Source: Acinetobacter pittii (GTDB lineage: Bacteria; Pseudomonadota; Gammaproteobacteria; Pseudomonadales; Moraxellaceae). From it: a DNA stretch of 64,000 bases. Shown one piece after another: positions 53,207-62,671 of this stretch. The position numbers were made by a program, and so were the translations under genes. The DNA lies in the NCBI RefSeq assembly GCF_034064985.1, contig NZ_CP139249.1:558001-622000 (forward strand). The letters are read 5' to 3'. Each line of letters begins with the position of its first letter. The first letter of the stretch is position 1. The notes beneath the pieces are model-generated. The model saw only the letters and a list, made by a program, of their open reading frames with translations. It did not search any database and was not told the DNA's origin.

Positions 53207-53920
53207 TTATAGGACTTCTAACATCGTGGTTGGAATATCTGTAATTAAGCCCTGAATCTCTAAATCACGCAGCCTTTTTGCTCTTTCTACATCATTGACT
53301 GTCCACACACTAATGTTCAAACCATCTTGATGTGATAATTGAATCATTTCATCTGTTGCCAGTTGGTCGTGCCAACCAATATGACCGCAACCATATTGAT
53401 GCGCGAGTTCAATTGCCGTTGCCCCAACAGGAAGTTCAACTAACAATCCGCGTTTAAACTGAGAGTTGATATCGCGTAAGGCTGTTAGAATTTGAAGATC
53501 AAAACTTGTGATGGTGACGACTTTTTCAAAGCCCTGTAATTCCGTCTCAAGCTTTTGAACGAGTTTTTCGGCCAACGCCATATCTCTTACAGCTTTAACT
53601 TCAACTTCAATATGATCGAAGTTATCAAGTAAGTTTAAAACGGCTGTGAGTGTAGGTGTTGGCTCTGAATTTGGCCAGTCAGGCCAGTTTTGACGATGGT
53701 CAAATGATAACGCTTGAGCCAAAGTCGATTGCTCTACAATTTGATCGACTCCGGCTGTACGCAAAAAATTGTCATCATGAATAACAACTAACTCTTGGTC
53801 TTGAAGCTGACGAATATCGAATTCGACACCACGAATACCTAAATTTTTTATGTACTGAAACCCACCAAGTGTATTTTCAGGAGCTTCTCGGCGTGCACCA
53901 CGATGACCAATAATGCGCAT
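53207..53920 (-). CDS. Glycerophosphodiester phosphodiesterase
   Basis: A 237-residue cytoplasmic GDPD with a TIM-barrel fold. It shows the catalytic IIGHRGARREAPENTLGGF segment, the metal-binding GVEFDIRQLQDQELVVIHDDNF, EVEVKAV in mid-chain, and terminal VWTVNDVERAKRLRDLEIQGLITDIP. The enzyme hydrolyses glycerophosphodiesters to glycerol-3-phosphate. No signal peptide is present, which resembles UgpQ more than GlpQ. It lies downstream of the cobalamin adenosyltransferase gene on the same strand and may be its last operon member. Confidence 0.9.
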   Translation of the reverse strand: MRIIGHRGARREAPENTLGGFQYIKNLGIRGVEFDIRQLQDQELVVIHDDNFLRTAGVDQIVEQSTLAQALSFDHRQNWPDWPNSEPTPTLTAVLNLLDNFDHIEVEVKAVRDMALAEKLVQKLETELQGFEKVVTITSFDLQILTALRDINSQFKRGLLVELPVGATAIELAHQYGCGHIGWHDQLATDEMIQLSHQDGLNISVWTVNDVERAKRLRDLEIQGLITDIPTTMLEVL

Positions 53921-53994
53921 AATTTTCTTCTATGAAATCTTTTGATTATAGTCTCTTTAAAAAGAGCAGAGACCATGTTTAATCTAATCTAATT

Positions 53995-54573
53995 TTAAAT
54001 AATCTCATTAATATTTTTTTGCCAAAGCACTTCTTGACCACCTTCGGCACGCTGTAAAGCTCGTGATGCAACAAATAACCAGTCAGATAGGCGGTTTAAA
54101 AGTTGGAGTGCTGTAGCTTGAATATTTTGATCACGAGTTTGTACTGACATGAGCGATCGTTCTGCACGGCGGCAAACGGCACGGGCTTGATGAGCATAAC
54201 TACAAGATAAAGAACCAGACGGTAGGATAAACTCTTTAAGCATCGGTAAGTCTTCATTCATACGGTCAATTTCTTTTTCAAGAAATTCAATACAAACCGG
54301 CTGGAGTAGATTGTAATTTGGAATACAAACCTCTCCACCTAAATCAAAAAGCCAATGTTGAATCAGACTTAAGCTTTTATCCCATTCAGCCTTATCATTT
54401 ACTTGGCTATCTGTGATTTGAGCACGAAGTACCCCAATAATGGCGTTGAGTTCATCAACATCACCAAGTGCTGTAATTCTTAAATCATCCTTGGCAACAC
54501 GAGAACCATCACCTAAACCTGTTGTACCTGAGTCGCCTGTGCGTGTATAGATTTTGCTTAAACGGTGTCCCAT
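53995..54573 (-). CDS. Cob(I)alamin adenosyltransferase, PduO type
   Basis: A 192-residue adenosyltransferase that makes adenosylcobalamin from cob(I)alamin and ATP. The ATP-binding N terminus KIYTRTGDSGTTGLGDGSRVAKDDLR and the trimer active-site helix AVCRRAERSLMSV are clear, with terminal LNRLSDWLFVASRAL. The ATG at 54573 follows AGGA by a good spacing; an upstream ATG at 54591 encodes six extra residues. It lies directly behind btuB, so import and activation of B12 are coupled. The riboswitch upstream of btuB could control both. Confidence 0.92.
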   Translation of the reverse strand: MGHRLSKIYTRTGDSGTTGLGDGSRVAKDDLRITALGDVDELNAIIGVLRAQITDSQVNDKAEWDKSLSLIQHWLFDLGGEVCIPNYNLLQPVCIEFLEKEIDRMNEDLPMLKEFILPSGSLSCSYAHQARAVCRRAERSLMSVQTRDQNIQATALQLLNRLSDWLFVASRALQRAEGGQEVLWQKNINEII

Positions 54574-54668
54574 GATGGATATCCTGAACATAAAAAAGGG
54601 ATAATGTCGGTCAGAACATTACCCCGAAACTGGAGTTAAGAAAATATTTTTATAGTTGGAGTGAGAAA

Positions 54669-56573
54669 TTAATAACGGAGAGTGACCCCAACAGAAGCTT
54701 GACGGCCACCATTCACATACCAATTACCAAAGTTGTAAACTGTTTTATATTCAGAATCACCCACATTTTCGATATTAGTAAATACTTTAATGTTTGGATT
54801 GATATTCCAGTAAGCATTTAAATCGACAGTAGCATAGCCTGAAACTTTTTGTGGATTAGCACTATTTTGAGCATTAGAGTTAGAGCGGGCGATAAGTGAA
54901 GCACTGACACCGTAAACAGTATTTTCTAAACCTGTAGTTAAGGTGAGTGTTTGCTTAGGACGATAAGCAATCTCTAAACCAGTTTCTTTATTTTTGGTTT
55001 TTACATAGGCATATTCAGTCGATAAAAATAGATCATCTTGTTTCCATTTAAAACCCACCTCTCCACCAGAAAATTGTGCTTTGTTTAGATTTTCATAAGT
55101 ACTTGTCGTTGTGTTAGTTGCAGCATCAAAACTTGAAGTTGATGCAATTAAATTTTTGACGTCTGTTTTGTATACTGATAAATATGCTGTTAATGCAGGA
55201 GTAAACTGATGATCTAAGCCAATTTCATATGAAGTACTTTCTTCTGGTTTTAGATTAGTATTGCCATAAGTATGATAAATTCCACCAGAACCATAATCAG
55301 CTTCGCTGTGATAATACAATTCAGTAAGTGAAGGAGCTCTAAAAGCTGTTCCGATATTTGCATAAATACTAGTTGACGGTAATACAAAGTAACGAACAGC
55401 CCCTTGTCCTACATTATGTGTTCCAAATTTTTCATTATCTTCGAGACGTATGCCTAATTGTGTGCTGATTTTATCAGTTTTATATTGGTGTTGTAGATAA
55501 TAGCCTGTAGAATCAATACCTTGCTTTCCATTTAAAATCGAGGCATCTTGATACTCTGTATTATCAATGCTTGCGCCAACCAAGATATTTTGTGCCTGTG
55601 TAAATTGCCACTTAACATTTAAATCACCTTCATTGCGTTTAGTGTCAGCATGATAAGGTGATGATTCACGATACTCTTGTGTATCTTTAAAATTAGAATA
55701 TCTTGTATTGATAGTGATATTAGATGTCGGTTTGTATTCGATTCTGGTACTGACTAACTGATTGTCAAACTCACGTTTAGCTGTATTGCTTATGCCACCA
55801 TTGTCTGAATAATTATTAGCGCCCTTATTTTGAGAAATTTCAACACTTGTATTTAAATTATTCTTATTGTCATAACCTAATTTTGCGCTATAACCTTTTT
55901 GATCATAAGCAGCTTTTAAATTGTCTGGTTGTGTGTTAAAAATATGTGTTCCATCACTTTCCATACTTTGCCCACGAATCTGAGCAAAGAATCCTGTATC
56001 ACTGACTAAATCTGTTCTAATAATGGCCTTATACGTATTATCTTCACCATAAATACCTGTAACGAATGCAGAGTTTCTTTCAGGTGTAGATGTAATCATT
56101 TGGATCACACCACCAATCGCATCAGTACCATATTGAACTGATGCAGGACCTTTTAATATCTCAATGCGGTCAAGATTAGTTGTATCTAAAAGTTCAGGAT
56201 AGATTGGGGAAAGGGTATTTGGAGTATTTAGACGTGCTCCATCTTTTAATAACACTACATGATTTGGATTTGTACCACGAATCAAAAGATTAGTGCCTTG
56301 TCCAAGACCACCATTTTGTTTGATATAAATAGATGCATCTTTTTGTAAGATGTTAGATAAATTTGAAATAGGATTTTTTTCAATTTCTTCTTTTGAAATC
56401 ACTGAAATACGTGCCGGAACCTCACTCGCTTTTTCAGCACTTTTTGAAGCAGTGACTACAATTGGATCAAGCTGAGTTGCGTTCGTTGTATCTTCAGCAA
56501 AAATAACAGGTGAAAACCCCATCGCAATAGCGATAGCCCCTACCAGACGAGTAGGTTGAAAAGATTTAGACAT
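54669..56573 (-). CDS. btuB: TonB-dependent vitamin B12 receptor
   Basis: A 634-residue outer-membrane receptor with a signal peptide ending near VIFAED. A TonB box-like stretch (LDPIVVTASKSAEKA) leads into the plug domain, with IYIKQNGGLGQGTNLLIRGTNPNHVVLLKDGARLN and KGPASVQYGTDAIGGVIQMIT. A 22-strand barrel ends in aromatic VGVTLRY. The substrate call rests on the cobalamin riboswitch in its leader and the adenosyltransferase gene behind it. The ATG at 56573 is supported by GGAG seven bases upstream; the longer frames start inside the riboswitch leader. Confidence 0.92.
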   Translation of the reverse strand: MSKSFQPTRLVGAIAIAMGFSPVIFAEDTTNATQLDPIVVTASKSAEKASEVPARISVISKEEIEKNPISNLSNILQKDASIYIKQNGGLGQGTNLLIRGTNPNHVVLLKDGARLNTPNTLSPIYPELLDTTNLDRIEILKGPASVQYGTDAIGGVIQMITSTPERNSAFVTGIYGEDNTYKAIIRTDLVSDTGFFAQIRGQSMESDGTHIFNTQPDNLKAAYDQKGYSAKLGYDNKNNLNTSVEISQNKGANNYSDNGGISNTAKREFDNQLVSTRIEYKPTSNITINTRYSNFKDTQEYRESSPYHADTKRNEGDLNVKWQFTQAQNILVGASIDNTEYQDASILNGKQGIDSTGYYLQHQYKTDKISTQLGIRLEDNEKFGTHNVGQGAVRYFVLPSTSIYANIGTAFRAPSLTELYYHSEADYGSGGIYHTYGNTNLKPEESTSYEIGLDHQFTPALTAYLSVYKTDVKNLIASTSSFDAATNTTTSTYENLNKAQFSGGEVGFKWKQDDLFLSTEYAYVKTKNKETGLEIAYRPKQTLTLTTGLENTVYGVSASLIARSNSNAQNSANPQKVSGYATVDLNAYWNINPNIKVFTNIENVGDSEYKTVYNFGNWYVNGGRQASVGVTLRY

Positions 56574-56587
56574 AACATGCTCCATAC

Positions 56588-56604
56588 ATTCACCCCACGT
56601 GAAT
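56588..56604 (-). promoter_or_regulatory. Small hairpin before the btuB ribosome binding site
   Basis: ATTCAC / GTGAAT stem with a five-base loop, about five bases upstream of the btuB GGAG. It may be part of the riboswitch expression platform controlling translation; this is inference. Confidence 0.4.
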
Positions 56605-56617
56605 GATCGGGTAGATA

Positions 56618-56800
56618 GATGAAACAAGTAGGTCTCCGGACTTCAGCGCCATATGTATGTTATGGACATATTCACCTTCCCACATTACTGCAGTGGTGTA
56701 AGTCGAGAACGACTTAAAAAATATGCTTTACATTGTTACCGTTGCGGGGGCAGTGCCGGACTTTCACCAGCTTCCCTAAAGCATGAATTGCTTACACTTG
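56618..56800 (-). promoter_or_regulatory. Cobalamin (B12) riboswitch
   Basis: On the minus strand the leader contains the conserved core GGTGAAAGTCC, then the CTGCCCCCGCAACGGTAAC run (around 56738-56768), and downstream the B12 box AGTCCGGAGACCTAC (56628-56643). Order and spacing match the cobalamin riboswitch class. It lies 55 bases before the btuB start and should repress btuB, and probably the adenosyltransferase, when adenosylcobalamin is plentiful. The outer boundaries are approximate. Confidence 0.9.
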
Positions 56801-56942
56801 CTTCCAATTTTACGCAGTATAAAGTGGCGATTTATTTCATACAATGTCATTTAGCCCAATTCCCAGAGAACTTTTACGCAAGGGACAAAAATTGCATTAC
56901 AATGGCGCTTATTTTAAGAAATGGTTGTAGTTTAAACAGCTC

Positions 56943-57611
56943 ATGAGCCAATCAAACCAAAAACGTACACGAGCAAAAATCTGTGGAATTACTCGCATTC
57001 AAGATGTTCAGACAGTTGTTGCTGCTGGAGCAGATGCGATTGGTTTTGTTTTTTTCCCGCCAAGCCCAAGACATGTTACGGTTGAACAGGCCCAAGAATT
57101 AGCAAAAGTAATTCCACCTTATATACAAATGGTTGGTTTGTTTGTGAATGCAAGTGCCACTGAAATTCAGGATGTACTTGATTGTGTTCCCCTAGATGTA
57201 TTACAACTACATGGCGATGAAACTCCAGAACAATGTCAGGAAATTGCTCGCCATTGTAAACGTCGCTGGTATAAAGCGATTCAGGTTAAACCTGATTTAG
57301 ATGTAGTTGCTGAAATTCAAAAATATCAGGCAGCTGGTGCCAGTGCTGTATTGCTCGATGCGTGGCATCCTGAGCTCAAAGGGGGCACAGGACATCAGTT
57401 TGACTGGTCTAAATTCCCGAAACTTGATATTCCATTAATTTTGGCAGGTGGTTTAACCCCTGACAATGTCATTGACGCTATTCATACTACCGGTGCTTTT
57501 GCAGTAGATGTGAGCGGAGGCGTAGAGTCCGCAAAAGGTATAAAAGACCAACAACTCATTGAACGATTTATGCAAGGAGTCCAACGTGGATCAGCAAAAC
57601 AATGTGATTGA
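56943..57611 (+). CDS. trpF: Phosphoribosylanthranilate isomerase
   Basis: A 222-residue TIM-barrel enzyme of tryptophan synthesis. It has the catalytic Cys in [35 protein letters not shown], the catalytic Asp in [19 protein letters not shown], and [10 protein letters not shown] with VDVSGGVES at the phosphate site. It is about 15 residues longer than the E. coli domain owing to a basic N-terminal tail. The 3' end overlaps trpB by 26 bases. The promoter region lies opposite the B12 riboswitch leader. Confidence 0.94.
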   Translation: MSQSNQKRTRAKICGITRIQDVQTVVAAGADAIGFVFFPPSPRHVTVEQAQELAKVIPPYIQMVGLFVNASATEIQDVLDCVPLDVLQLHGDETPEQCQEIARHCKRRWYKAIQVKPDLDVVAEIQKYQAAGASAVLLDAWHPELKGGTGHQFDWSKFPKLDIPLILAGGLTPDNVIDAIHTTGAFAVDVSGGVESAKGIKDQQLIERFMQGVQRGSAKQCD

Positions 57612-58815
57612 CTATACACAGTACCCAGATGCTGCAGGGCATTTCGGTATCCATGGCGGACGTTTTGTGTCAGAAACTCTAATGGCGGCATTAGAAGATT
57701 TAGAAAATCTCTATTCTCGCATGAAAAATGATGAACAGTTTCTGGCAGAATTCGACCGCGATCTCGCCTACTATGTTGGTCGTCCTAGTCCACTTTATTA
57801 TGCTGAGCGATGGTCAAAAGAGTTAGGTGGTGCGCAAATTTACCTTAAACGTGAAGACTTGAACCATACAGGCTCACACAAGGTAAACAACACGATTGGT
57901 CAGGCATTACTTGCAAAGCTTTCTGGTAAAAAACGTATTATTGCCGAAACTGGTGCTGGGCAGCATGGTGTAGCAACAGCAACAATTGCAGCACGTTTAG
58001 GTCTTGAATGTGTTGTTTATATGGGTGCCGAAGACGTTAAGCGTCAAGCCATGAACGTTTATCGTATGCGTTTGTTGGGTGCTACAGTTGTTCCTGTACA
58101 AAGTGGCTCTAAAACGTTGAAAGACGCCATGAACGAAGCGATGCGTGACTGGGTAACTAATGTTGATACGACGTACTATGTGATTGGTACGGTTGCAGGC
58201 CCGCATCCATATCCTCAATTGGTTCGTGACTTCCAGTCGATTATTGGTCGTGAAGCACGTAAACAGATTTTGGAACAAGCAGGTCGTTTACCAGATGCAT
58301 TAGTTGCCTGTGTAGGTGGCGGTTCAAATGCAATGGGCTTGTTCTATCCGTTTTTAAACGATGCCAATGTGAAAATGTATGGTGTTGAAGCAGCTGGTTT
58401 TGGTATTGAAACTGGTAAACACTCTGCGCCGTTAAATGCGGGTCATGTGGGTGTATTGCACGGTAACCGTACTTACTTAATGAGTGATGAACAAGGCCAG
58501 ATTATTGAGACACATAGTATCTCGGCGGGCCTTGATTATCCGGGTGTTGGCCCTGAACATAGCTTCTTGAAAGATATGAAGCGCGTAGAATACGTGCCGA
58601 TTAATGATACTGAGGCTCTACAAGGTTTCCGTGATTTAACCAAAATCGAAGGGATTATTCCTGCGCTTGAAAGCTCGCACGCGATGGCTTATGTCTCTAA
58701 GCTTGCACCGACGATGTCTAAAGATCAGATTATTATTGCGACTGTTTCAGGTCGTGGTGATAAAGATTTAATGACAGTTGCACGCATTGATGGCGTAGAA
58801 ATGGTCGAGATGTAA
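57586..58815 (+). CDS. trpB: Tryptophan synthase beta chain
   Basis: A 409-residue PLP enzyme that joins indole and serine. It has [16 protein letters not shown], the PLP lysine in [17 protein letters not shown], the [18 protein letters not shown] region, the phosphate-binding [12 protein letters not shown], and the terminal [10 protein letters not shown]. The GTG at 57586 is taken as the start because AAGGAG sits six bases upstream within trpF. Translational coupling with trpF is likely. The partner subunit gene trpA is about 4 kb downstream, not adjacent. Confidence 0.95.
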   Translation: MDQQNNVIDYTQYPDAAGHFGIHGGRFVSETLMAALEDLENLYSRMKNDEQFLAEFDRDLAYYVGRPSPLYYAERWSKELGGAQIYLKREDLNHTGSHKVNNTIGQALLAKLSGKKRIIAETGAGQHGVATATIAARLGLECVVYMGAEDVKRQAMNVYRMRLLGATVVPVQSGSKTLKDAMNEAMRDWVTNVDTTYYVIGTVAGPHPYPQLVRDFQSIIGREARKQILEQAGRLPDALVACVGGGSNAMGLFYPFLNDANVKMYGVEAAGFGIETGKHSAPLNAGHVGVLHGNRTYLMSDEQGQIIETHSISAGLDYPGVGPEHSFLKDMKRVEYVPINDTEALQGFRDLTKIEGIIPALESSHAMAYVSKLAPTMSKDQIIIATVSGRGDKDLMTVARIDGVEMVEM

Positions 58816-58825
58816 GAGAAGTATA

Positions 58826-59338
58826 ATGCCAAGCTTGTTTATGGTGATGTTAGGTGGGCGTCATGCACGCGCTAATACAGAAGTTCATGATGTAGTCATG
58901 GCTGTAGGAGATACTTTGGAAGAAGTTTATCCTCAACTTAAACAGGCTTGGTTTGGTGAGGCTCAAGGATTACATATTGATGCTTGGACCAAGCTCTCAG
59001 GAGTTAGCTCTCAAGGACAAAATTATCAAATTCACTTTACAGACGCTGCTCCACAACCAAATGATTTAAAATTATATTTAATTAATCTAGGTGGATATAA
59101 TGCAAGTGAATTCGGTGAACTTCACCGTTATGAGTTTGTGGTTGCACCGAATGCGGTAGTTGCAAAACAATTAGGTAAACAATTTATAGATCGGCAGTGG
59201 CAAAAAGCACATACAGATCGAGTCATTGATATTGATGACTGTTTAGCGATAGATTATGTAGCAGGACGCTATATTCATTTAATAAAAGGTGATTTTGCTG
59301 AAACAATTTGGGAAAATACATATTTGACCGTGGTATAG
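58826..59338 (+). CDS. DUF1543 domain protein
   Basis: A 170-residue soluble protein with two related halves. The first starts FMVMLGGRHARANTEVHDVVMAVGDTLEEVYPQLKQAWFG. The second has LKLYLINLGGYNASEFGELHRYEFVVAPN. This pattern of a GG-containing strand followed by an amphipathic helix is DUF1543. The function is unknown. It follows trpB by 10 bases and is presumably cotranscribed, but no link to tryptophan metabolism is known. Confidence 0.8.
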   Translation: MPSLFMVMLGGRHARANTEVHDVVMAVGDTLEEVYPQLKQAWFGEAQGLHIDAWTKLSGVSSQGQNYQIHFTDAAPQPNDLKLYLINLGGYNASEFGELHRYEFVVAPNAVVAKQLGKQFIDRQWQKAHTDRVIDIDDCLAIDYVAGRYIHLIKGDFAETIWENTYLTVV

Positions 59339-59375
59339 GTCATTTGAAATCTAATATTCATATGGAAGTGGGTAA

Positions 59376-60371
59376 ATGGATTTAATTCAAGAAAATGGAC
59401 AGCCTCGTTACGGGCGTTTTGAATCTGTACCGTCAACCATTCACGTACAACATTATATTTATAAAACCCCTTATGGTAAGGTTCTTAAAGGCTGGCGTAA
59501 GCAATTAAAATATAAAAAATTTAAATTCTGCGGCATTCAACATAAACACTATAGTATTGGTCTGGCAATTGCAGATATCGGCTGGGTCGGTCATGGCTTT
59601 TTCTATATTTATGACCATGAAACAGGGCAAGTCATCGAGTGGAATGCCATTCAGCCTTTAGGTCATAAAACCTACCTTGATGAACAGCCCTTATTTAATC
59701 AAAGTTATTTTTCTAAATCTCCTTATCAGTTTGATATCCAGCATGCCAATGGTGTGCGATATATCCGAGTGACCAAATATGGTGAGATTCAACTCAGCGC
59801 TCGAATTTTTTGTGCCGGAACCGATATATTAAGCTTGTGTACACCGACAGGCATCAATGGGTGGACCTATACTCAAAAGCAGACCACGCTGGGTGTAGAA
59901 GGGATGTTTATTAATAAACAAAACCAAATCGTACAATTTGATGAAAAGACATTCGCATCCTTAGATGATACCTGCGGTTTTTTGCGACCTGAAACAGCTT
60001 GGTTTTGGCTTTCATGTAATTTTTGGGATGAGCAAGGGCGACGTATCGGTTTAAATTTAGCTTCTGGTGTTAATGAAAGCTTTGGTAACGAAAATTGCTT
60101 ATGGATTAACGGAGTTTTATTTCCACTGACTGATATTTTATTTGAAAAAGTAAATGATGAGCTTTGGCAAATTAGCTCTCTAGATCAAAAGCTTAATCTA
60201 CAAGTGCATATTGGGTGGTGTAGATACGAAAATATTAATTTAAGAATGATTGGCAGTCAGTTCAATCAGTGGCAAGCTAAAATTAGCGGCACGATTGAGC
60301 ATGAGGCAACCGATATAATCAATTGCAAAGAAGAATACGGCTTACTAGAACAACATTATGCAAAATGGTAA
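59376..60371 (+). CDS. DUF2804 domain protein
   Basis: A 331-residue protein matching the DUF2804 layout. It opens with NGQPRYGRF, has FKFCGIQHKHYSIGLAIADIGWVGHGFFYIYD early, then CTPTGINGWTYTQKQTTLGVEG. Later come DDTCGFLRPETAWFWLSCNFWDEQGRRIGLNLASGVNE and ENCLWINGVLFPL. It has no signal peptide and no membrane helix, and is Trp-rich and beta-strand-rich, consistent with a lipocalin-like fold. The function is unknown. It is convergent with the ferritin-like hydrolase gene, with eight bases between the stops. Confidence 0.82.
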   Translation: MDLIQENGQPRYGRFESVPSTIHVQHYIYKTPYGKVLKGWRKQLKYKKFKFCGIQHKHYSIGLAIADIGWVGHGFFYIYDHETGQVIEWNAIQPLGHKTYLDEQPLFNQSYFSKSPYQFDIQHANGVRYIRVTKYGEIQLSARIFCAGTDILSLCTPTGINGWTYTQKQTTLGVEGMFINKQNQIVQFDEKTFASLDDTCGFLRPETAWFWLSCNFWDEQGRRIGLNLASGVNESFGNENCLWINGVLFPLTDILFEKVNDELWQISSLDQKLNLQVHIGWCRYENINLRMIGSQFNQWQAKISGTIEHEATDIINCKEEYGLLEQHYAKW

Positions 60372-60379
60372 CAAGCAGG

Positions 60380-61255
60380 TTATAAACCTGCTTGCCAGAA
60401 TGCCTCACCAGCCGCAATCGGATCATTGGTCTTTTCGAGTGTTTCAATCCAAACAGGATATTGACGAATGACCGGATGCTGACTTGGATGAAAGTCTTTT
60501 TTAAACCAATCTAAATATTGGCTTTTCATAGCAGTTAATGTGCCATTTTTGCCAAAGAACCAAGGTAAACCTTTAAGGTTCATCAAGAGTCTTTCTCTTG
60601 GACTAAAGCCATCACATTTCAACATGATATTCGTGCGGTAAAGTGTAAAGCCAAACATCAGTACGGTCGTAAGAACCAAGACAAAACGACGAGTCGACTC
60701 AGGAACTTCACCCACCTGTTTCATGACATCAAAAGCAACATCACGGTGCTCCATCTCTTCAATGGCATGCCAAGCAAACAGTGCTCGAACATAGGGGTGA
60801 GCATTTTCCAAAGTTTTTTTATTGCTATAAAAGGTTTCTGCCATTAATGCAGTTAAATGTTCCGCTGCCGCCGTCATTGCAATATTGTATTGCGGTGAGC
60901 GTTTGGTGAGTTCAAAACGAAAAATTCTTTTTAGCGTAGCTGTGAACTGGTCAACAGGCATGCCTTGCTCTTTCATGAGCTGATTCATTTTGTCATGTGC
61001 AATACCGTGTTGAGCTTCTTGTTTAATAAAGTCTGCAACTCGTTTTTGTAGTTCGGGATCATCAATTTTATCTCGGAACATACGGACACATTCAATAAAA
61101 TAACGTTCTCCATCTGGAAAGGTTAAGCTGAGTGCATCAAACATACGAGTCAAAAAAGGATCATTATTAAACCAAAAGCGAGGCGCTTTGTTTAAATGAA
61201 AATCTAGATCTTTGCGAACTACTGGCTCGACCTGATAAGAAACATGTGCGTTCAT
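60380..61255 (-). CDS. PF10118 metal-dependent hydrolase-like protein (ferritin-like helices)
   Basis: A 291-residue protein of the COG3687/PF10118 group. It shows the motifs FWFNNDPFLTRMFDALSLTFPDGERYFIECVR, FIKQEAQHGIAHDKMN, TAAAEHLTALMAE and FAWHAIEEMEHRDVAFDV. The E...EXXH pairs resemble a di-iron four-helix site. Activity on a substrate is not demonstrated for the family. The start is uncertain: ATG at 61255 gives room for divergent promoters, while frames open up to a TTG at 61330. It diverges from an AraC-type regulator, its likely controller. Confidence 0.82.
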   Translation of the reverse strand: MNAHVSYQVEPVVRKDLDFHLNKAPRFWFNNDPFLTRMFDALSLTFPDGERYFIECVRMFRDKIDDPELQKRVADFIKQEAQHGIAHDKMNQLMKEQGMPVDQFTATLKRIFRFELTKRSPQYNIAMTAAAEHLTALMAETFYSNKKTLENAHPYVRALFAWHAIEEMEHRDVAFDVMKQVGEVPESTRRFVLVLTTVLMFGFTLYRTNIMLKCDGFSPRERLLMNLKGLPWFFGKNGTLTAMKSQYLDWFKKDFHPSQHPVIRQYPVWIETLEKTNDPIAAGEAFWQAGL

Positions 61256-61376
61256 ATTTTTATTTCTCGCATCTAACATGTTCATTAGTATGTCGCGAAT
61301 GGTCGGCTTTGTTTTGACAGTTATTGCCAATTTTTATACAGTTTGCGACAAGATGGCATTAAAAAAAGGATGAGCC

Positions 61377-62426
61377 ATGCAAGATTTTACGATTTCAAAT
61401 GGTTATTTTTATCTGTGGAATACGTATCTAAAAGAAAAAGGAATCGATTGGCAGGGATTACATCTGACGGATGTTCAGACCCGTCAAGTTCAAAATATTT
61501 TAGCTTCATCTATTGATGCTCAATCTTCTTTAAACTTTTTTCTTGAACTTTTAGAGCTGACAGAGTCTTGTCTACAAGTTTCTAATTTGGCCTTGGAAAT
61601 GGCAACTTGTATTACACCTGCCAATTTTGGTGTACTGGGATATATGGCTTCTCGGAGTGGGAGCTTTGCAGAGGTTCTTGAATATGTCATGAAATTTCAT
61701 CGGCTCGTCATTGACGGCGAGCAAGTCGTGCCTATGAAAATCGAACAAGATACGTCTAGCATCCGTTTGTATTGGCCGCTAGTTGATGCCAGTAATATCA
61801 TACTTTGTGAGCTGACTTTAGCTGCTATGGTACAACTTGCTAAACAAATTGCTCCTTTCCATGATTTTCTCTTGCAGCATGTTGAGTTTGTGCACCGTTC
61901 ACGTGGTCCATTAGTTCACTATCAGCGTTTCTTTCAATGCAAATTATCATTTGAGCAACCTTACTATGCATTAACTTTTGCAAGTGAGGGATTGAGCGTT
62001 CGCCCTCGCCAAGCAGACCCAACTCTAATGCAACTTTTGGTGAAACAGGCAGAAGAGGCATTGGCTCAGCGGAAAATACATACAGATTTAGCTCAGCAAA
62101 TACATTGGATTGTTCATGAATATTTTAAACACAAGCAACAAGCCCCTAAAATAGAGGATATTGCTATTGAGTTGAATATTTCAGTACGGAGCTTGCAGCG
62201 TCAATTACAGTCATTAAATACTTCATTTAAATTAATTTTAGATACTGAACGTATGAAACGCTGTGAAATATTACTTCACGAAAATGCCAGCCTGACCACA
62301 ATTGCTGAACAGTTGGGATATTCGGACCAGTCGGCACTTGCACGCGCGCATAAAAATTTGACAGGACAAACTTTGCTTACACGTAAAAGGCAATTACAAC
62401 TCGCCCATAAAAATATTGAGAAATGA
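61377..62426 (+). CDS. AraC-family transcriptional regulator
   Basis: A 349-residue regulator with an N-terminal Arabinose_bd-type (PF12625) ligand domain, including MATCITPANFGVLGYMASRSGSFAEVLEYVMKFHRLV. A C-terminal double helix-turn-helix has IEDIAIELNISVRSLQRQLQSLN and LTTIAEQLGYSDQSALARAHKNLTGQTL. Proteins with this N domain often control lipid or hydroxylated-acid catabolism. GGATGAG lies just before the ATG. It shares an intergenic region with the divergent PF10118 gene. Confidence 0.88.
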   Translation: MQDFTISNGYFYLWNTYLKEKGIDWQGLHLTDVQTRQVQNILASSIDAQSSLNFFLELLELTESCLQVSNLALEMATCITPANFGVLGYMASRSGSFAEVLEYVMKFHRLVIDGEQVVPMKIEQDTSSIRLYWPLVDASNIILCELTLAAMVQLAKQIAPFHDFLLQHVEFVHRSRGPLVHYQRFFQCKLSFEQPYYALTFASEGLSVRPRQADPTLMQLLVKQAEEALAQRKIHTDLAQQIHWIVHEYFKHKQQAPKIEDIAIELNISVRSLQRQLQSLNTSFKLILDTERMKRCEILLHENASLTTIAEQLGYSDQSALARAHKNLTGQTLLTRKRQLQLAHKNIEK

Positions 62427-62534
62427 TTTTGTGTGATTGTTTTTTGATCGGACAGCGATCTAATAATGGCTCGAAAATAGGAAGCTTTGATCATTGAGAA
62501 AAGTTTCAAAATATTGATAAATGTACGCCATGGG

Positions 62535-62551
62535 TTGTATGAATCATACAA
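62535..62551. promoter_or_regulatory. Palindromic site upstream of trpA, possible operator
   Basis: Perfect 8-1-8 palindrome TTGTATGA A TCATACAA in the 245-base gap between the AraC gene and trpA. Its size and symmetry fit a dimeric repressor site. The cognate regulator is not known. Confidence 0.4.
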
Positions 62552-62671
62552 TCGAATATCGCCATAACGTTAGAGCTGTTCAATGGACAAAAAATAGCGT
62601 TAAAATGCGATGTTCTTGTATTTCTACAAACAACTCCTCAATTTTAAATAATTCAAGGAAAGCACAACCCT

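Noticed and set aside
56653..56946. 97-codon open frame on the plus strand
   Set aside because: It lies entirely across the btuB riboswitch and the trpF leader, has a Cys-rich non-protein-like sequence and no ribosome binding site.
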